From an uncultured Mucilaginibacter sp. (GTDB taxonomy: Bacteria > Bacteroidota > Bacteroidia > Sphingobacteriales > Sphingobacteriaceae): DNA of 54,385 nucleotides. Positions 16,190 to 24,670 of the stretch are shown one piece after another. The notes beneath the pieces were generated by a model that was not told where the DNA came from, did not search any database, and saw nothing but the letters and a program-made list of their open reading frames with translations. Within the stretch, counting starts at the first letter, position 1; every line of letters starts with the position of its first letter. The stretch is taken from the NCBI RefSeq assembly GCF_903893715.1, contig NZ_CAITNG010000031.1:1-54385 (forward strand). Reading direction: 5' to 3'. Made by a program: the position numbers and the translations under genes.

Positions 16190-17182
16190 ATGGCGATTGC
16201 GATTACTAAAGACACCTACCTGCATTGGTACGAATCAATGCTTCTAATGCGAAAATTCGAAGAGAAAGCAGGTCAATTATACGGACAACAGAAGATAAGG
16301 GGCTTTTGCCACTTGTATATCGGCCAGGAAGCCGTTTTGGCCGGAGCATCCTCTGTTTTAAGGCACGATGACAGCCTGATAACCGCTTATCGCGACCACG
16401 CGCATGCCCTGGTGAAAGGCACATCGCCAAACGCGGTAATGGCCGAACTGTATGGCAAAGCTACCGGCTGCTCAAAAGGCAAAGGCGGTTCAATGCACAT
16501 GTTCGATAAAGAGAACCACTTTTATGGTGGACACGGTATAGTAGGCGGCCAGGTACCTATGGGTGCAGGCATTGCTTTTGCCAACCAATACAGCGGCCGC
16601 GACAACGTGAACGTTGCCTATATGGGCGATGGTGCCGTGCGTCAGGGCGCGTTGACTGAAACCTTTAACATGGCTTCGTTGTGGAAACTACCTGTTATCT
16701 TCATCTGCGAAAACAATGGTTATGCTATGGGTACTTCGGTTGCCCGGACCACTATACAACCCGACATCTACAAATTAGGTCTGCCTTACGATATCCCTTC
16801 ATCGGCTGTTGATGGTATGGACCCTGTTGCTGTACACAACGCCATGGATGAAGCCGTTGACCGCGCCCGTCGTGGCGATGGCCCGACATTCCTCGAAATG
16901 CGCACCTACAGGTACAAAGGGCACTCCATGTCTGACCCTCAAAAATACCGCACCAAAGAAGAGGTAGAAAGCTATAAAGCCAAAGACCCTATCGAAACCG
17001 TTAAGGCAGCCATTTTAAAAGAAGGCTATGCCGACGAAAAATGGATCGAAGAGATAGATGAAAAGGTAAAGCACATTGTCGAAGAATCGGTAAAGTTCGC
17101 AGAAGAATCGCCTTGGCCCGAAGCATCCGAGCTGTACACCGATGTGTACGTTCAAAAGGATTACCCCTATATCAGAGACTAA
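16190..17182 (+). CDS. pdhA: Pyruvate dehydrogenase E1 component, alpha subunit
   Basis: 330 residues. With E1-beta it decarboxylates pyruvate on thiamine diphosphate and passes the acetyl group to E2. Visible landmarks: GFCHLYIGQEAV, SKGKGGSMHMF, the TPP/Mg motif GDGAVRQGALTETFNMASLW followed by ICENNGYAMGTS, and the phosphorylation-loop-like segment TYRYKGHSMSDPQKYRTKEE. Length and features are those of the split alpha subunit. pdhC follows after 28 bases. No E1-beta gene lies here; in many Bacteroidota it is placed elsewhere. Confidence 0.95.
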   Translation: MAIAITKDTYLHWYESMLLMRKFEEKAGQLYGQQKIRGFCHLYIGQEAVLAGASSVLRHDDSLITAYRDHAHALVKGTSPNAVMAELYGKATGCSKGKGGSMHMFDKENHFYGGHGIVGGQVPMGAGIAFANQYSGRDNVNVAYMGDGAVRQGALTETFNMASLWKLPVIFICENNGYAMGTSVARTTIQPDIYKLGLPYDIPSSAVDGMDPVAVHNAMDEAVDRARRGDGPTFLEMRTYRYKGHSMSDPQKYRTKEEVESYKAKDPIETVKAAILKEGYADEKWIEEIDEKVKHIVEESVKFAEESPWPEASELYTDVYVQKDYPYIRD

Positions 17183-17210
17183 TACTATTTACTAAAACAA
17201 TATACAAGCT

Positions 17211-18833
17211 ATGGCTGAAGTAGTTAAAATGCCAAAAATGAGCGATACCATGACCGAAGGGGTATTAGCTAAATGGCATAAAAAGGTGGGCGACAAGATA
17301 AAATCGGGCGATGTGATGGCCGAGATTGAAACGGATAAAGCCACAATGGACTTTGAGTCTTTCCAGGACGGTACCCTGTTATATATCGGCGTCGAAGAAG
17401 GCAAAGCCGTTCCGGTTGATACCGTGATAGCTGTTTTAGGTAAAGAGGGCGAAGATTATAAAGCCGCTTTAGCCGCAGAAGCTCCTGCCGCTCCCAAAGA
17501 AGACGCTAAGCCAGCCGCTGATAAAGCTGCCCCGGCACCTGTGGCAGAAAAACCAGCCGCCCCCGCCGCCCCAAAAGTCGACCTGTCCAAAATACCTGCT
17601 ACCGTAATACGCATGCCCGCCCTGAGCGATACCATGACCGAAGGCATCATTGAGAAATGGAATTTCAAGGTTGGCGATAAAGTAAAGAGCGATGACTCGC
17701 TGGCCGATGTTGCTACCGACAAAGCCACTATGGAAGTTGTTGGTTACGAAGCCGGCACCTTATTATACATTGGCGTTGAAGAAGGTAAAGCCGCACCTGT
17801 GAATGGCATCATCGCTATAGTAGGTAAAGAAGGCACCGACATTACCCCATTATTACAGGACGCCGCTGCACCTGCCGCCGCTACAGCCGCCCCTGCCGAA
17901 GCGCCTGCTGCTGCTGAGACTGCGCCTGCCGCTGCTACTGCCACTAACGAAGATGACAGCCGCGTAAAAGCATCGCCTTTGGCACGCAAAATAGCCAAAG
18001 ACAAAGGCATCAACCTTACCGCTGTAAAAGGTAGTGCCGAAGGTGGCCGCATCGTTAAAAAAGACGTGGAAGCTTACACACCATCATCTGCTCCGGCAGT
18101 TGCTGCACCTGCCGCTGCTGCTGCAACTCCGCTACCCGTGTTTACCGGCACCGAAAAATATACCGAGAAACCGGTTTCGCAAATGCGCAAGGTTATTGCC
18201 AAGCGCCTTTCCGAAAGCTTGTTCACCGCGCCGCACTTCTATGTTACCATGTCTATCGATATGGATCAGGCAATCGATGCGCGCAACAAGATCAACGCCT
18301 ACGCCCCAAGCAAAGTGTCGTTTAACGACATGGTGCTCAAAGCAACTGCCATAGCCCTCAAATCGCACCCGGTGATCAACTCATCATGGTTGGGCGATAA
18401 AATTCGTTACAACGAACATGTGAACATCGGTGTTGCTGTAGCCATCGAAGATGGCCTGTTGGTTCCCGTTGTGCGTTTTGCCGATGGCAAATCCTTAAGC
18501 CACATCAGCGCCGAAGTAAAAGACTTCGCTGCTAAGGCCAAAGCCAAAAAACTGCAACCATCCGATTGGGAAGGTTCAACCTTTACCATATCCAACCTGG
18601 GCATGTTTGGTGTCGACGAGTTTACCGCCATCATCAACCCGCCCGATTCATGTATCCTGGCCGTTAGCGGTATCCAATCAGTTCCCGTTGTTAAAAACGG
18701 CGCTGTAGTACCGGGCAATATCATGAAGCTCACCCTCAGCTGCGATCATCGCACCGTTGATGGCGCTTCAGCTGCCGCGTTCTTAAATACCCTGAAAGCT
18801 TTATTAGAAGAACCTGTTAGGTTGCTGTTCTAA
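17211..18833 (+). CDS. pdhC: Dihydrolipoamide acetyltransferase (E2) with two lipoyl domains
   Basis: 540 residues. Two lipoyl domains, at about 3-78 and 128-205, each with a modifiable lysine in EIETDKATMDFES and DVATDKATMEVVG. They are joined by long Ala/Pro-rich linkers (such as EAPAAPKEDAKPAADKAAP). A peripheral subunit-binding domain follows (VKASPLARKIAKDKGINL), then the catalytic core with the active-site CDHRTVDGA near the C-terminus. It forms the core of the pyruvate dehydrogenase complex and makes acetyl-CoA. It follows pdhA in one operon and is closed by a strong terminator. The start KMPKMSDTMTEG is typical. Confidence 0.96.
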   Translation: MAEVVKMPKMSDTMTEGVLAKWHKKVGDKIKSGDVMAEIETDKATMDFESFQDGTLLYIGVEEGKAVPVDTVIAVLGKEGEDYKAALAAEAPAAPKEDAKPAADKAAPAPVAEKPAAPAAPKVDLSKIPATVIRMPALSDTMTEGIIEKWNFKVGDKVKSDDSLADVATDKATMEVVGYEAGTLLYIGVEEGKAAPVNGIIAIVGKEGTDITPLLQDAAAPAAATAAPAEAPAAAETAPAAATATNEDDSRVKASPLARKIAKDKGINLTAVKGSAEGGRIVKKDVEAYTPSSAPAVAAPAAAAATPLPVFTGTEKYTEKPVSQMRKVIAKRLSESLFTAPHFYVTMSIDMDQAIDARNKINAYAPSKVSFNDMVLKATAIALKSHPVINSSWLGDKIRYNEHVNIGVAVAIEDGLLVPVVRFADGKSLSHISAEVKDFAAKAKAKKLQPSDWEGSTFTISNLGMFGVDEFTAIINPPDSCILAVSGIQSVPVVKNGAVVPGNIMKLTLSCDHRTVDGASAAAFLNTLKALLEEPVRLLF

Positions 18834-18852
18834 TTTTAAAAGCCTATAAAAC

Positions 18853-18888
18853 AAAAAAGCGGCCCGATTGATTGTGCCGCTTTTTTTT
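18853..18888 (+). terminator. Strong terminator after pdhC
   Basis: Perfect 11-base stem AAAAAAGCGGC/GCCGCTTTTTT with a 12-base loop and eight T. The A-rich left arm would also serve the convergent ilvE gene, which ends at 18904. Confidence 0.85.
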
Positions 18889-18903
18889 ATATTTAATGGT
18901 GCT

Positions 18904-19968
18904 TTACACCATATAATTCCATCCATAAGTATCTTCTACAACACCGTAACGTATATCGTTAAGGGTTTTCAATACTTTATTGCTAAACTCACGTTGCGAT
19001 GGCTCGCTCAGGGTATACAAGTGCCCTTCATGCTCAATCTGGCCAATGGGCGCTATAGTAGCCGCGGTTCCGGCACCAAAAGCATCATCCAGCGTACCGT
19101 TTTTGGCAGCTTCCAATACTTCGGCCACGCTCACACGGCGTTCTTCAATTTCGTAGCCCCAATCGCGCGCCAGGGTCAATACCGTATCGCGGGTAACGCC
19201 TTTTAAAATAGTATCGCGCGTCGATGGCGTAATCAGTTTACCGTTTATCATAAACATCACGTTCGCAGCACCCAACTCCTCAACATAGGCATGGTCGCGG
19301 CTATCGGTCCAAATCAACTGGTCGTAACCTTGTTGTATGGCCATTTTTAATGGCAGCATGGCGCCACCATAATTTCCGGCAGCTTTAGCGTAGCCAAAAC
19401 CACCTTCGGTAGCGCGCGAAAATTCGGTTTCTATCTTCACCTTTACCGGCTTGGTAAAGTATGGGCCAACCGGACCTGTAATCACCATATACTTATACGT
19501 TTTTGATGGCGTAACGCCCAAATAAGGGTCGGTAGCAAACATAAAGGGGCGTATGTACAATGTATGGCCTGCTTTGGTAGGTATCCAGTCGCTGTCAACA
19601 TCAACCAGAGCGGCTATGCTGTGCGTAAAAATATCTTCGGGCAACGTTGGCATGCACAAACGCTCGGCCGATTTATTAAAACGCTCCGCATTTTTGTACG
19701 GACGGAAAACCGACACCTTGCCATCCACATGTTTGTAGGCTTTTAAACCTTCAAAAAACGATTGGCCGTAATGCAGCGCCGATATGGCCGGGCTCATCAT
19801 AATATCGCCATAAGGCACAATCTGAAAATTCTTCCACTCGCCGTCTGCGTAATCCGCAATAAACATGTGGTCAGAAAACGTGTGGCCAAAAGGCAAATTA
19901 TCAAAATCCGTTTGCGCCAAACGCGAGTTTTGATTCCGGGTGATGCTGATGTCGAGTGTCTCTGTCAT
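18904..19968 (-). CDS. ilvE: Branched-chain amino acid aminotransferase
   Basis: 354 residues, class IV PLP-dependent aminotransferase of the longer BCAT type. It reversibly transfers the amino group between glutamate and the keto acids of Leu, Ile and Val. Seen: ALHYGQSFFEGLKAYKHVDG, RPYKNAERFNKSAERLCMP, the PLP lysine in EGGFGYAKAAGNYGGAMLP, EELGAANVMFMING, and the end GVVEDTYGWNYMV. Convergent with pdhC, sharing its terminator. A TAATTTTG -7 element lies 27 bases before the start. Confidence 0.95.
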   Translation of the reverse strand: MTETLDISITRNQNSRLAQTDFDNLPFGHTFSDHMFIADYADGEWKNFQIVPYGDIMMSPAISALHYGQSFFEGLKAYKHVDGKVSVFRPYKNAERFNKSAERLCMPTLPEDIFTHSIAALVDVDSDWIPTKAGHTLYIRPFMFATDPYLGVTPSKTYKYMVITGPVGPYFTKPVKVKIETEFSRATEGGFGYAKAAGNYGGAMLPLKMAIQQGYDQLIWTDSRDHAYVEELGAANVMFMINGKLITPSTRDTILKGVTRDTVLTLARDWGYEIEERRVSVAEVLEAAKNGTLDDAFGAGTAATIAPIGQIEHEGHLYTLSEPSQREFSNKVLKTLNDIRYGVVEDTYGWNYMV

Positions 19969-19994
19969 AACCTTTAGAGATTAATGTATACGCA

Positions 19995-20002
19995 CAAAAT
20001 TA
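19995..20002 (-). promoter_or_regulatory. -7 element upstream of ilvE
   Basis: On the minus strand TAATTTTG, an exact TAnnTTTG match, 26 bases before the ilvE ATG. No clear TTTG at the usual distance, so only half the promoter is supported. Confidence 0.4.
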
Positions 20003-20117
20003 CGATTAATTGTCAAAAAAAATAGCCGTACAGCCACGCAATCAGCATTTTGTGTCCGACTAATATCATATTTGGTATGTTTTTACCGTTGAAACGTTTT
20101 ACGCTTATCTTTGCTAT

Positions 20118-20501
20118 ATGATAAAAAAGATGATGATTTGCGGCTTAGCTATGGTTTACCTCGCGGTAAGCACCGGCTTTACTGTAAATTTTCATTACTG
20201 TTTCGGGCAATTGTCTTCTACCTCCCTTGGTGCGCCCACATCCTGCGCCAACGGCAAAATGAAGTTGAAACGCCCTTGCTGCAAAACCACGCATATTACC
20301 ATATCTGTTAAAGAAAAACATCTTTCGGGCACAAGCAATACGCTATTGCCGCTATTTGCAGCATTATTGCCTGTTGTTCAATACCACGAACAAACTCGTT
20401 TTACCGCTATAGCGGATATAGCCAAAAGCAACTCCAACAAGGCCCCGCCTGAGGGTTCGCTAATCCACTTGTACCTTTCGTTCCGCAACTTCCGTATCTG
20501 A
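20118..20501 (+). CDS. HYC_CC_PP family small exported protein
   Basis: 127 residues. N-terminal hydrophobic segment MIKKMMICGLAMVYLAVSTG acts as signal or anchor. It carries the three elements that name this Bacteroidota family: NFHYCFGQL, a CC pair in RPCCKTTHI, and KAPPEGSLIHLYL near the end. Four or more cysteines and several histidines suggest metal binding outside the cytoplasm, but that is inference. Next, 81 bases on, comes a protein with a CxxC heavy-metal-type motif, then a predicted outer-membrane barrel. TATCTTTG at 20106-20113 is a -7 match ending four bases before the ATG; alternative ATGs at 20130 and 20133 exist. Confidence 0.75.
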   Translation: MIKKMMICGLAMVYLAVSTGFTVNFHYCFGQLSSTSLGAPTSCANGKMKLKRPCCKTTHITISVKEKHLSGTSNTLLPLFAALLPVVQYHEQTRFTAIADIAKSNSNKAPPEGSLIHLYLSFRNFRI

Positions 20502-20582
20502 TTTCTTCTTCATCCTCAGACCATAATTGTTTTGCCTCATGGGCAGACCGCATCTGTTTATCAAAAATTTATTTATACTGAA

Positions 20583-21101
20583 ATGAAAAAAATCACCTTG
20601 TTTTTTGCCCTTGTCGCGATGTTCGCGCAAGCGAAAGCCCAATTTATAAAAGCCGAGCTCGAAGTAAGCGGCTTAACTTGTTCCATGTGTTCGCTGTCCA
20701 CACAAAAATCGTTGAACACACTCGATTTTATCGGCCAGATAAAACCCGACCTCAATAAAAACATCTTTTACATCACCTTTAGAGCGGATAAAGCTGTTAG
20801 CCTCGATGCCCTTAAGCAAAAGGTTCAAGCTGCCGGTTTTTCGGTCAGTAAGCTTATCGCGATATATGATTTTAAAACCACACAAGATAACGCGTCGTTT
20901 CAGTACAATGGCGACACCTACCAATTCACCGTCTTGCCGGGCAAACCTTTGAGCGGTGAAATCAGGCTACAGGTGCTTGATAAGGACTTTGTTCCAACAT
21001 CAACCTTTAAAAAACTGGGCGCTCAAATAAAAGATGCTTCCTACGCCACCGGCGGCACTAACGACAAAAAACAACGCGTATATCATATTTCACTTTCGTG
21101 A
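20583..21101 (+). CDS. Exported heavy-metal-associated (HMA-like) domain protein
   Basis: 172 residues from ATG 20583 (MKKITLFFALVAMFAQAKAQ, a clear signal peptide); the frame is open 17 codons further up but without a better start. Residues 22-95 resemble an HMA fold: AELEVSGLTCSMCSLSTQ with C33 and C36 as the CxxC pair, and LKQKVQAAGFSVSKL as the last helix-strand. The rest (100-172) is beta-rich and unrecognised. This points to binding of a soft metal such as copper in the periplasm, unproven. The stop overlaps the next gene start by one base (TGATG), so the two are coupled. Confidence 0.72.
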   Translation: MKKITLFFALVAMFAQAKAQFIKAELEVSGLTCSMCSLSTQKSLNTLDFIGQIKPDLNKNIFYITFRADKAVSLDALKQKVQAAGFSVSKLIAIYDFKTTQDNASFQYNGDTYQFTVLPGKPLSGEIRLQVLDKDFVPTSTFKKLGAQIKDASYATGGTNDKKQRVYHISLS

Positions 21102-21913
21102 TGAAAGCCGGTTGGAAACACCTGCTTTGCCTCGCAGCCATGCTATGGGGCAAAGCTTACGCGCAGGAACTGTACGTAAACACCGAGCCGGCCAGTAACA
21201 TGGCAGCCAAGGCCATCGGCATCAGGCTCAATAATGAGTTTGAGCCTTTACAGGATAATCGCACAGGCTACCGCTTAAGCCCCGAGGTCATGTTCGGTTT
21301 CTCAAAAAACCTGATGGTGCATGTTAACCTCTACGCCTCGTCCATTTACCAACCCTCGTTCAACTTTGAAGGGGCAAGCGTATATGCCAAATACCGTTTC
21401 CTGGCGCTCGACCAGCCGCAATCGCATTTCCGCGTAGCGGGCTTCGGCCGTGCATCGCTCATCAACGATCCGGTAACATTTAACATGATCAACCTGCAGG
21501 GCGACAACTCGGGCTACCTTGGCGGCTTGGTTGTTACCCAATTACTGCACAAACTGGCGCTTTCGGCAACAAGCAATGTTAGCCATAGTCTGGACAATAT
21601 CTCAAACCCCATAGCTCCCGGCATTGGCCGCAACCAGTTGGATTATACCTTTTCGGCTGGGTATTTATTGTTGCCCAAAACCTATACCGACTATAAGCAA
21701 ACCAATCTGAACTTGTATGTAGAGTTATTAGGTAAAAACAGTCTGGACGGCAAAGGCAGCCTCATGGATATCGCCCCCGCCGTCCAGTTCATATTCAACA
21801 GCACCACCCGTTTGGACCTGAGTTACGAAACCCAATTGAGCGGTAATTTGAGCCGCCCGTCGAATACAATTTATTTAATAAGATTGGAACACAATTTATT
21901 CAATGCCTTTTAA
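21101..21913 (+). CDS. Predicted outer-membrane beta-barrel protein
   Basis: 270 residues from ATG 21101; a GTG one codon upstream is possible. Signal peptide ends at about GKAYAQ. The mature part has many alternating amphipathic strands with aromatic ends (VMFGFSKNLMVHVNLYASS, GASVYAKYRFLALD, LNLYVELLGKN, TIYLIRLEHNLFNAF) and ends in Phe, the usual barrel end signal. No specific family is recognised. Translationally coupled to the HMA-like protein, so it may belong to the same metal-related set. The last 18 bases overlap aat on the opposite strand. Confidence 0.65.
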   Translation: MKAGWKHLLCLAAMLWGKAYAQELYVNTEPASNMAAKAIGIRLNNEFEPLQDNRTGYRLSPEVMFGFSKNLMVHVNLYASSIYQPSFNFEGASVYAKYRFLALDQPQSHFRVAGFGRASLINDPVTFNMINLQGDNSGYLGGLVVTQLLHKLALSATSNVSHSLDNISNPIAPGIGRNQLDYTFSAGYLLLPKTYTDYKQTNLNLYVELLGKNSLDGKGSLMDIAPAVQFIFNSTTRLDLSYETQLSGNLSRPSNTIYLIRLEHNLFNAF

Positions 21914-22531
21914 TGTCGCCAGGTATTCATCCCTGCCGATTATCTTCGCGCCAAGCGAGGCCAGGTCGTCGGTAGGGAGTTGGCAATCTATTAAATCATA
22001 ACCCCCCGTTTGGCAAAGCGCTATAAGCGCCTGTTTCGATGCATTGCTTGCTTTACTGAACATGCTTTCGCCGCAAAACACCTTTCCTATCGGGATGCCA
22101 TACAGGCCGCCCACCAATTCGTCGCCCAGCCAAACCTCGACCGACCGTGCATTGCCCAAGCGATGCAGGTTGATATACGCCTCTTGCATATCCCCGGTTA
22201 TCCAGGTGCCATCCTGTCCCTCGCGCGGCATGGCGGCACAGGCCCGTATCACCCCCGCAAAATCATTATCAAAAGTTATTTTGAATTTGCCCGAACGCAT
22301 CAACTGCCGCATGCTTTTCGAAATACGTAATTCATCCGGGTAAAGCACAAAGCGCTCATGCGGCGCAAACCAAAGGATGGGCTCATCCTCGCTATACCAG
22401 GGAAATATCCCGTTTTCATAAGCCAGCATCAACCGCTCCGCCGATAGGTCGCCGCCAAGGGCCAACAAACCATCCTCCTCGGCCAATACCGGGTCCGGGA
22501 ACATCAACCGTTCATCAAGCCTGAAGATCAT
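21896..22531 (-). CDS. aat: Leucyl/phenylalanyl-tRNA--protein transferase
   Basis: 211 residues. It adds Leu or Phe from tRNA to proteins with N-terminal Arg or Lys, marking them for ClpS-ClpAP degradation (N-end rule). Family signatures: FPDPVLAEEDGLLALGGDL, NGIFPWYSEDEPILWFAPHER, GTWITGDMQEAYINLHRLG, SVEVWLGDELVGGLYGIPIG, and FCGESMFSKASNASKQALI, all in order. The 3' end overlaps the convergent barrel gene by 18 bases. Confidence 0.95.
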   Translation of the reverse strand: MIFRLDERLMFPDPVLAEEDGLLALGGDLSAERLMLAYENGIFPWYSEDEPILWFAPHERFVLYPDELRISKSMRQLMRSGKFKITFDNDFAGVIRACAAMPREGQDGTWITGDMQEAYINLHRLGNARSVEVWLGDELVGGLYGIPIGKVFCGESMFSKASNASKQALIALCQTGGYDLIDCQLPTDDLASLGAKIIGRDEYLATLKGIE

Positions 22532-22666
22532 CTTTTTTTTATTTCCTCATTAAACCTTTATAAAACGTGTTAGTCTATAAATCAACATTCATCTCATAAG
22601 AAAAGGCAGCCATGGGGATGGCTTCATCCTACACTGCCTGATGTTAGTATTTTAGTTTAATTTGGC

Positions 22667-22701
22667 GAGGTTGCGGCTGGTTACCGCAACCTCATTTTTT
22701 T
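22667..22701 (+). terminator. Strong hairpin with T-run facing into mqnD
   Basis: Perfect 10-base stem GAGGTTGCGG/CCGCAACCTC, loop CTGGTTA, then A and seven T. The terminator shape points rightward, although both flanking genes (aat, mqnD) run leftward and no rightward gene lies nearby. It may block antisense transcription into mqnD. Confidence 0.55.
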
Positions 22702-22705
22702 GCCC

Positions 22706-23548
22706 TTACGTCAAAAAAATATTCCCCTTTACCGGCGGGATGATTTTGTTTTCGAGTGCTTTATCAAACAACAATTGTATCGCTTTTCGGCCTTCTTCGC
22801 CTAAATCAACGGAGTATTTGTTTACATACAAGTCAATATGTTTGTACATCACATCTTCGCTCATTTCCTGCGAATGTTCGCGAATAAACTCTAGGCCCGA
22901 TTTTGGGTTGGCAAAAGCATACTCCACCGATTTGCGCAAAACCCGGTTCACTTTGAGCTGTACATCCAATGGGAGTTTACGGTTTATCACAATGCCCCCC
23001 AGCGGAATAGCGCAGCCGGTTTGTTTTTCCCAGTAGTCGCCCAGGTCTATAATTTTATGCAGCCCTTTCTCTTGGTAGGTAAATCGGTTTTCATGGATGA
23101 TAAGGCCGATGTCTATCCGGTTTTCCAGCAAAGCGTTCTCGATATCCGAAAAAACAAGCTCCGTTTTGTTCTTTGCTTCGGGGAAAGCCAGGCCTAACAA
23201 AAAATTGGCTGTAGTATATTTTCCGGGGATACCTATATTGTACTTCATTGAGTCCGACTGCAAATCCGAAATTGAAATTTCGAAATTCGAAATTAAAAGT
23301 GGCCCCACTCCAAAACCCAATGCGCTGCCCGCATCTAACAACACATATTTATCGGTAACATAAGCAAAAGCATGGTAGCTCAGCTTGGTAATATCCAATA
23401 CGCCCTTCATCGCTTTTTGGTTCAGGGTTTCCACATCATCAAAAAATACTTCAAAATCCAATCCTTCCGTGTCTATCTTGTGATGGATAAGCGCGTCGAA
23501 AATAAAGGTATCGTTTGGGCAGGGCGAAAAACCGAGGGTGAGTTTCAT
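22706..23548 (-). CDS. mqnD: 1,4-dihydroxy-6-naphthoate synthase MqnD
   Basis: 280 residues, periplasmic-binding-protein-like fold. MqnD splits cyclic de-hypoxanthinyl futalosine to dihydroxynaphthoate in the futalosine route to menaquinone. Seen: LTLGFSPCPNDTFIFDALIH at the start, ITKLSYHAFAYV, GSALGFGVGPLLIS, IPGKYTTANFLLGLAFPEAK, IGLIIHENRFTYQEKGL. Residues about 83-95 (NFEISISDLQSDS) are coded by a low-complexity run at 23263-23294 and look like a small insertion before the IPGKYTT motif. mqnB follows upstream on the same strand, nine bases away. Confidence 0.94.
   Translation of the reverse strand: MKLTLGFSPCPNDTFIFDALIHHKIDTEGLDFEVFFDDVETLNQKAMKGVLDITKLSYHAFAYVTDKYVLLDAGSALGFGVGPLLISNFEISISDLQSDSMKYNIGIPGKYTTANFLLGLAFPEAKNKTELVFSDIENALLENRIDIGLIIHENRFTYQEKGLHKIIDLGDYWEKQTGCAIPLGGIVINRKLPLDVQLKVNRVLRKSVEYAFANPKSGLEFIREHSQEMSEDVMYKHIDLYVNKYSVDLGEEGRKAIQLLFDKALENKIIPPVKGNIFLT
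23263..23294. repeat. GAAATT-word run inside mqnD
   Basis: The plus strand reads AATCCGAAATTGAAATTTCGA and then AATTCGAAATT: overlapping copies of the word GAAATT in both orientations. It is in frame with mqnD and codes for about a dozen residues. Confidence 0.55.
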
Positions 23549-23557
23549 AGTATTTGA

Positions 23558-24175
23558 TTACACTTTGCCGGATATCAATCCTTCCAGCAAGGTTATCGCA
23601 AAGTTATTCAGATTTTTGATGGCCAGCCCTATCTGCCAGTTATCCCGGTTACGTTTTTCTACGTAATTTGACACGGCCCTGATTTGTATCGAAGGAAGTC
23701 CAGCTTTTTTGCAGGCATAAAAAAACGCCGCGCCCTCCATACTCTCCAGTTGCGGCTTTAGCCTGTTTATTATTTTATTGATTGACTCTTCGTTGCCATG
23801 TACCGTATTCACTGTAATGCCGTTTACCTTTCGTAAACCGGTATCCAGTTTTGATGAAGAGGTATACCGGCTTTCACCAAAGCCCATTTTCGTTATCGGG
23901 AGAAAATCCAGATCATCCTCCGCACCCAATTCCGATAGCTCGTCCTGGGTAACTTCAACAACCTCGCCTAACGTAATATCGCGGTTAAAACCGCCCGCAA
24001 TGCCCAGATTAATGGCCAAATCACATTTTTTTACCTGTAAATGACCGCCCAAGGCATAGGCCGTAGCCACCATGCCCACGCCTGTAATCAATACATCAAA
24101 GGGCTTTATCGGGTTAAAATGCCGGGTTAAAGGTTCAATTTCCGCTTCGGTTGCGGCTACAACAAGTATTTGCAT
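23558..24175 (-). CDS. mqnB: Futalosine hydrolase MqnB
   Basis: 205 residues from ATG 24175 (MQILVVAATEAEIEPLTRHF); ATG 24181 two codons up is an alternative. Nucleoside phosphorylase-like fold. It removes hypoxanthine from futalosine in menaquinone synthesis. Seen: VLITGVGMVATAYALGGHL, AINLGIAGGFNRDITLGEVV, TVHGNEESI, the catalytic-region LESMEGAAFFYACKKAGLP and IRAVSNYVEKRN. It is nine bases upstream of mqnD in one unit; mqnA and mqnC are not here. Confidence 0.93.
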   Translation of the reverse strand: MQILVVAATEAEIEPLTRHFNPIKPFDVLITGVGMVATAYALGGHLQVKKCDLAINLGIAGGFNRDITLGEVVEVTQDELSELGAEDDLDFLPITKMGFGESRYTSSSKLDTGLRKVNGITVNTVHGNEESINKIINRLKPQLESMEGAAFFYACKKAGLPSIQIRAVSNYVEKRNRDNWQIGLAIKNLNNFAITLLEGLISGKV

Positions 24176-24221
24176 GGCCATTGGGGCACTAATATAAAAC
24201 TATTAGCCGTTTTTTGTTTTA

Positions 24222-24229
24222 TATATTTG
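24222..24229 (+). promoter_or_regulatory. -7 element upstream of queD
   Basis: TATATTTG, exact TAnnTTTG match, 13 bases before the queD ATG. A TTTG exists only six bases upstream, so the -33 part is not convincing. Confidence 0.4.
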
Positions 24230-24242
24230 CAGCAGCAATATC

Positions 24243-24662
24243 ATGATGATTTACATTACACGAAAAGAGCATTTTAACGCGGCCCACAAAATGTACCGCG
24301 ACGAATGGAGCCCCGAGAAAAACGCGGAGGTTTTTGGCAAATGCGCCAACCCCAACTGGCACGGACATAATTACAACCTGTTTGTAACCGTAAAAGGCGA
24401 AATAACCTATGCCACAGGTTACCTTATCGACCTGAAAGATCTGAAGGTGATTATAAACGATTACGTTATCGAAAAGCTCGACCATAAAAACATTAATTTG
24501 GATGTGCCCTTTATGAAGGGTAAGATGGCCTCAACAGAGTTGCTGTGTATCGAGATTTTTAACCAGTTAAAAGCCCCGATTGAAGCAAACGAGGGTGTGT
24601 TTTTGCACTCCGTTAAGTTATACGAAACCGAAAACAACAGCGCTGAGTATTTTGGCGGATAA
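24243..24662 (+). CDS. queD: 6-carboxytetrahydropterin synthase / 6-pyruvoyl-tetrahydropterin synthase family
   Basis: 139 residues. Zinc histidines in [10 protein letters not shown] and [11 protein letters not shown]; catalytic cysteine region [15 protein letters not shown] and KLDHKNIN supply the rest of the active site; the end [13 protein letters not shown] is typical. The family makes 6-carboxytetrahydropterin from dihydroneopterin triphosphate (queuosine precursor). The next gene, eight bases downstream, is GTP cyclohydrolase I, which makes that substrate, so the pair form consecutive steps. Whether the product goes to queuosine or a pterin cannot be told. Confidence 0.9.
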   Translation: MMIYITRKEHFNAAHKMYRDEWSPEKNAEVFGKCANPNWHGHNYNLFVTVKGEITYATGYLIDLKDLKVIINDYVIEKLDHKNINLDVPFMKGKMASTELLCIEIFNQLKAPIEANEGVFLHSVKLYETENNSAEYFGG

Positions 24663-24670
24663 GTAAATCT

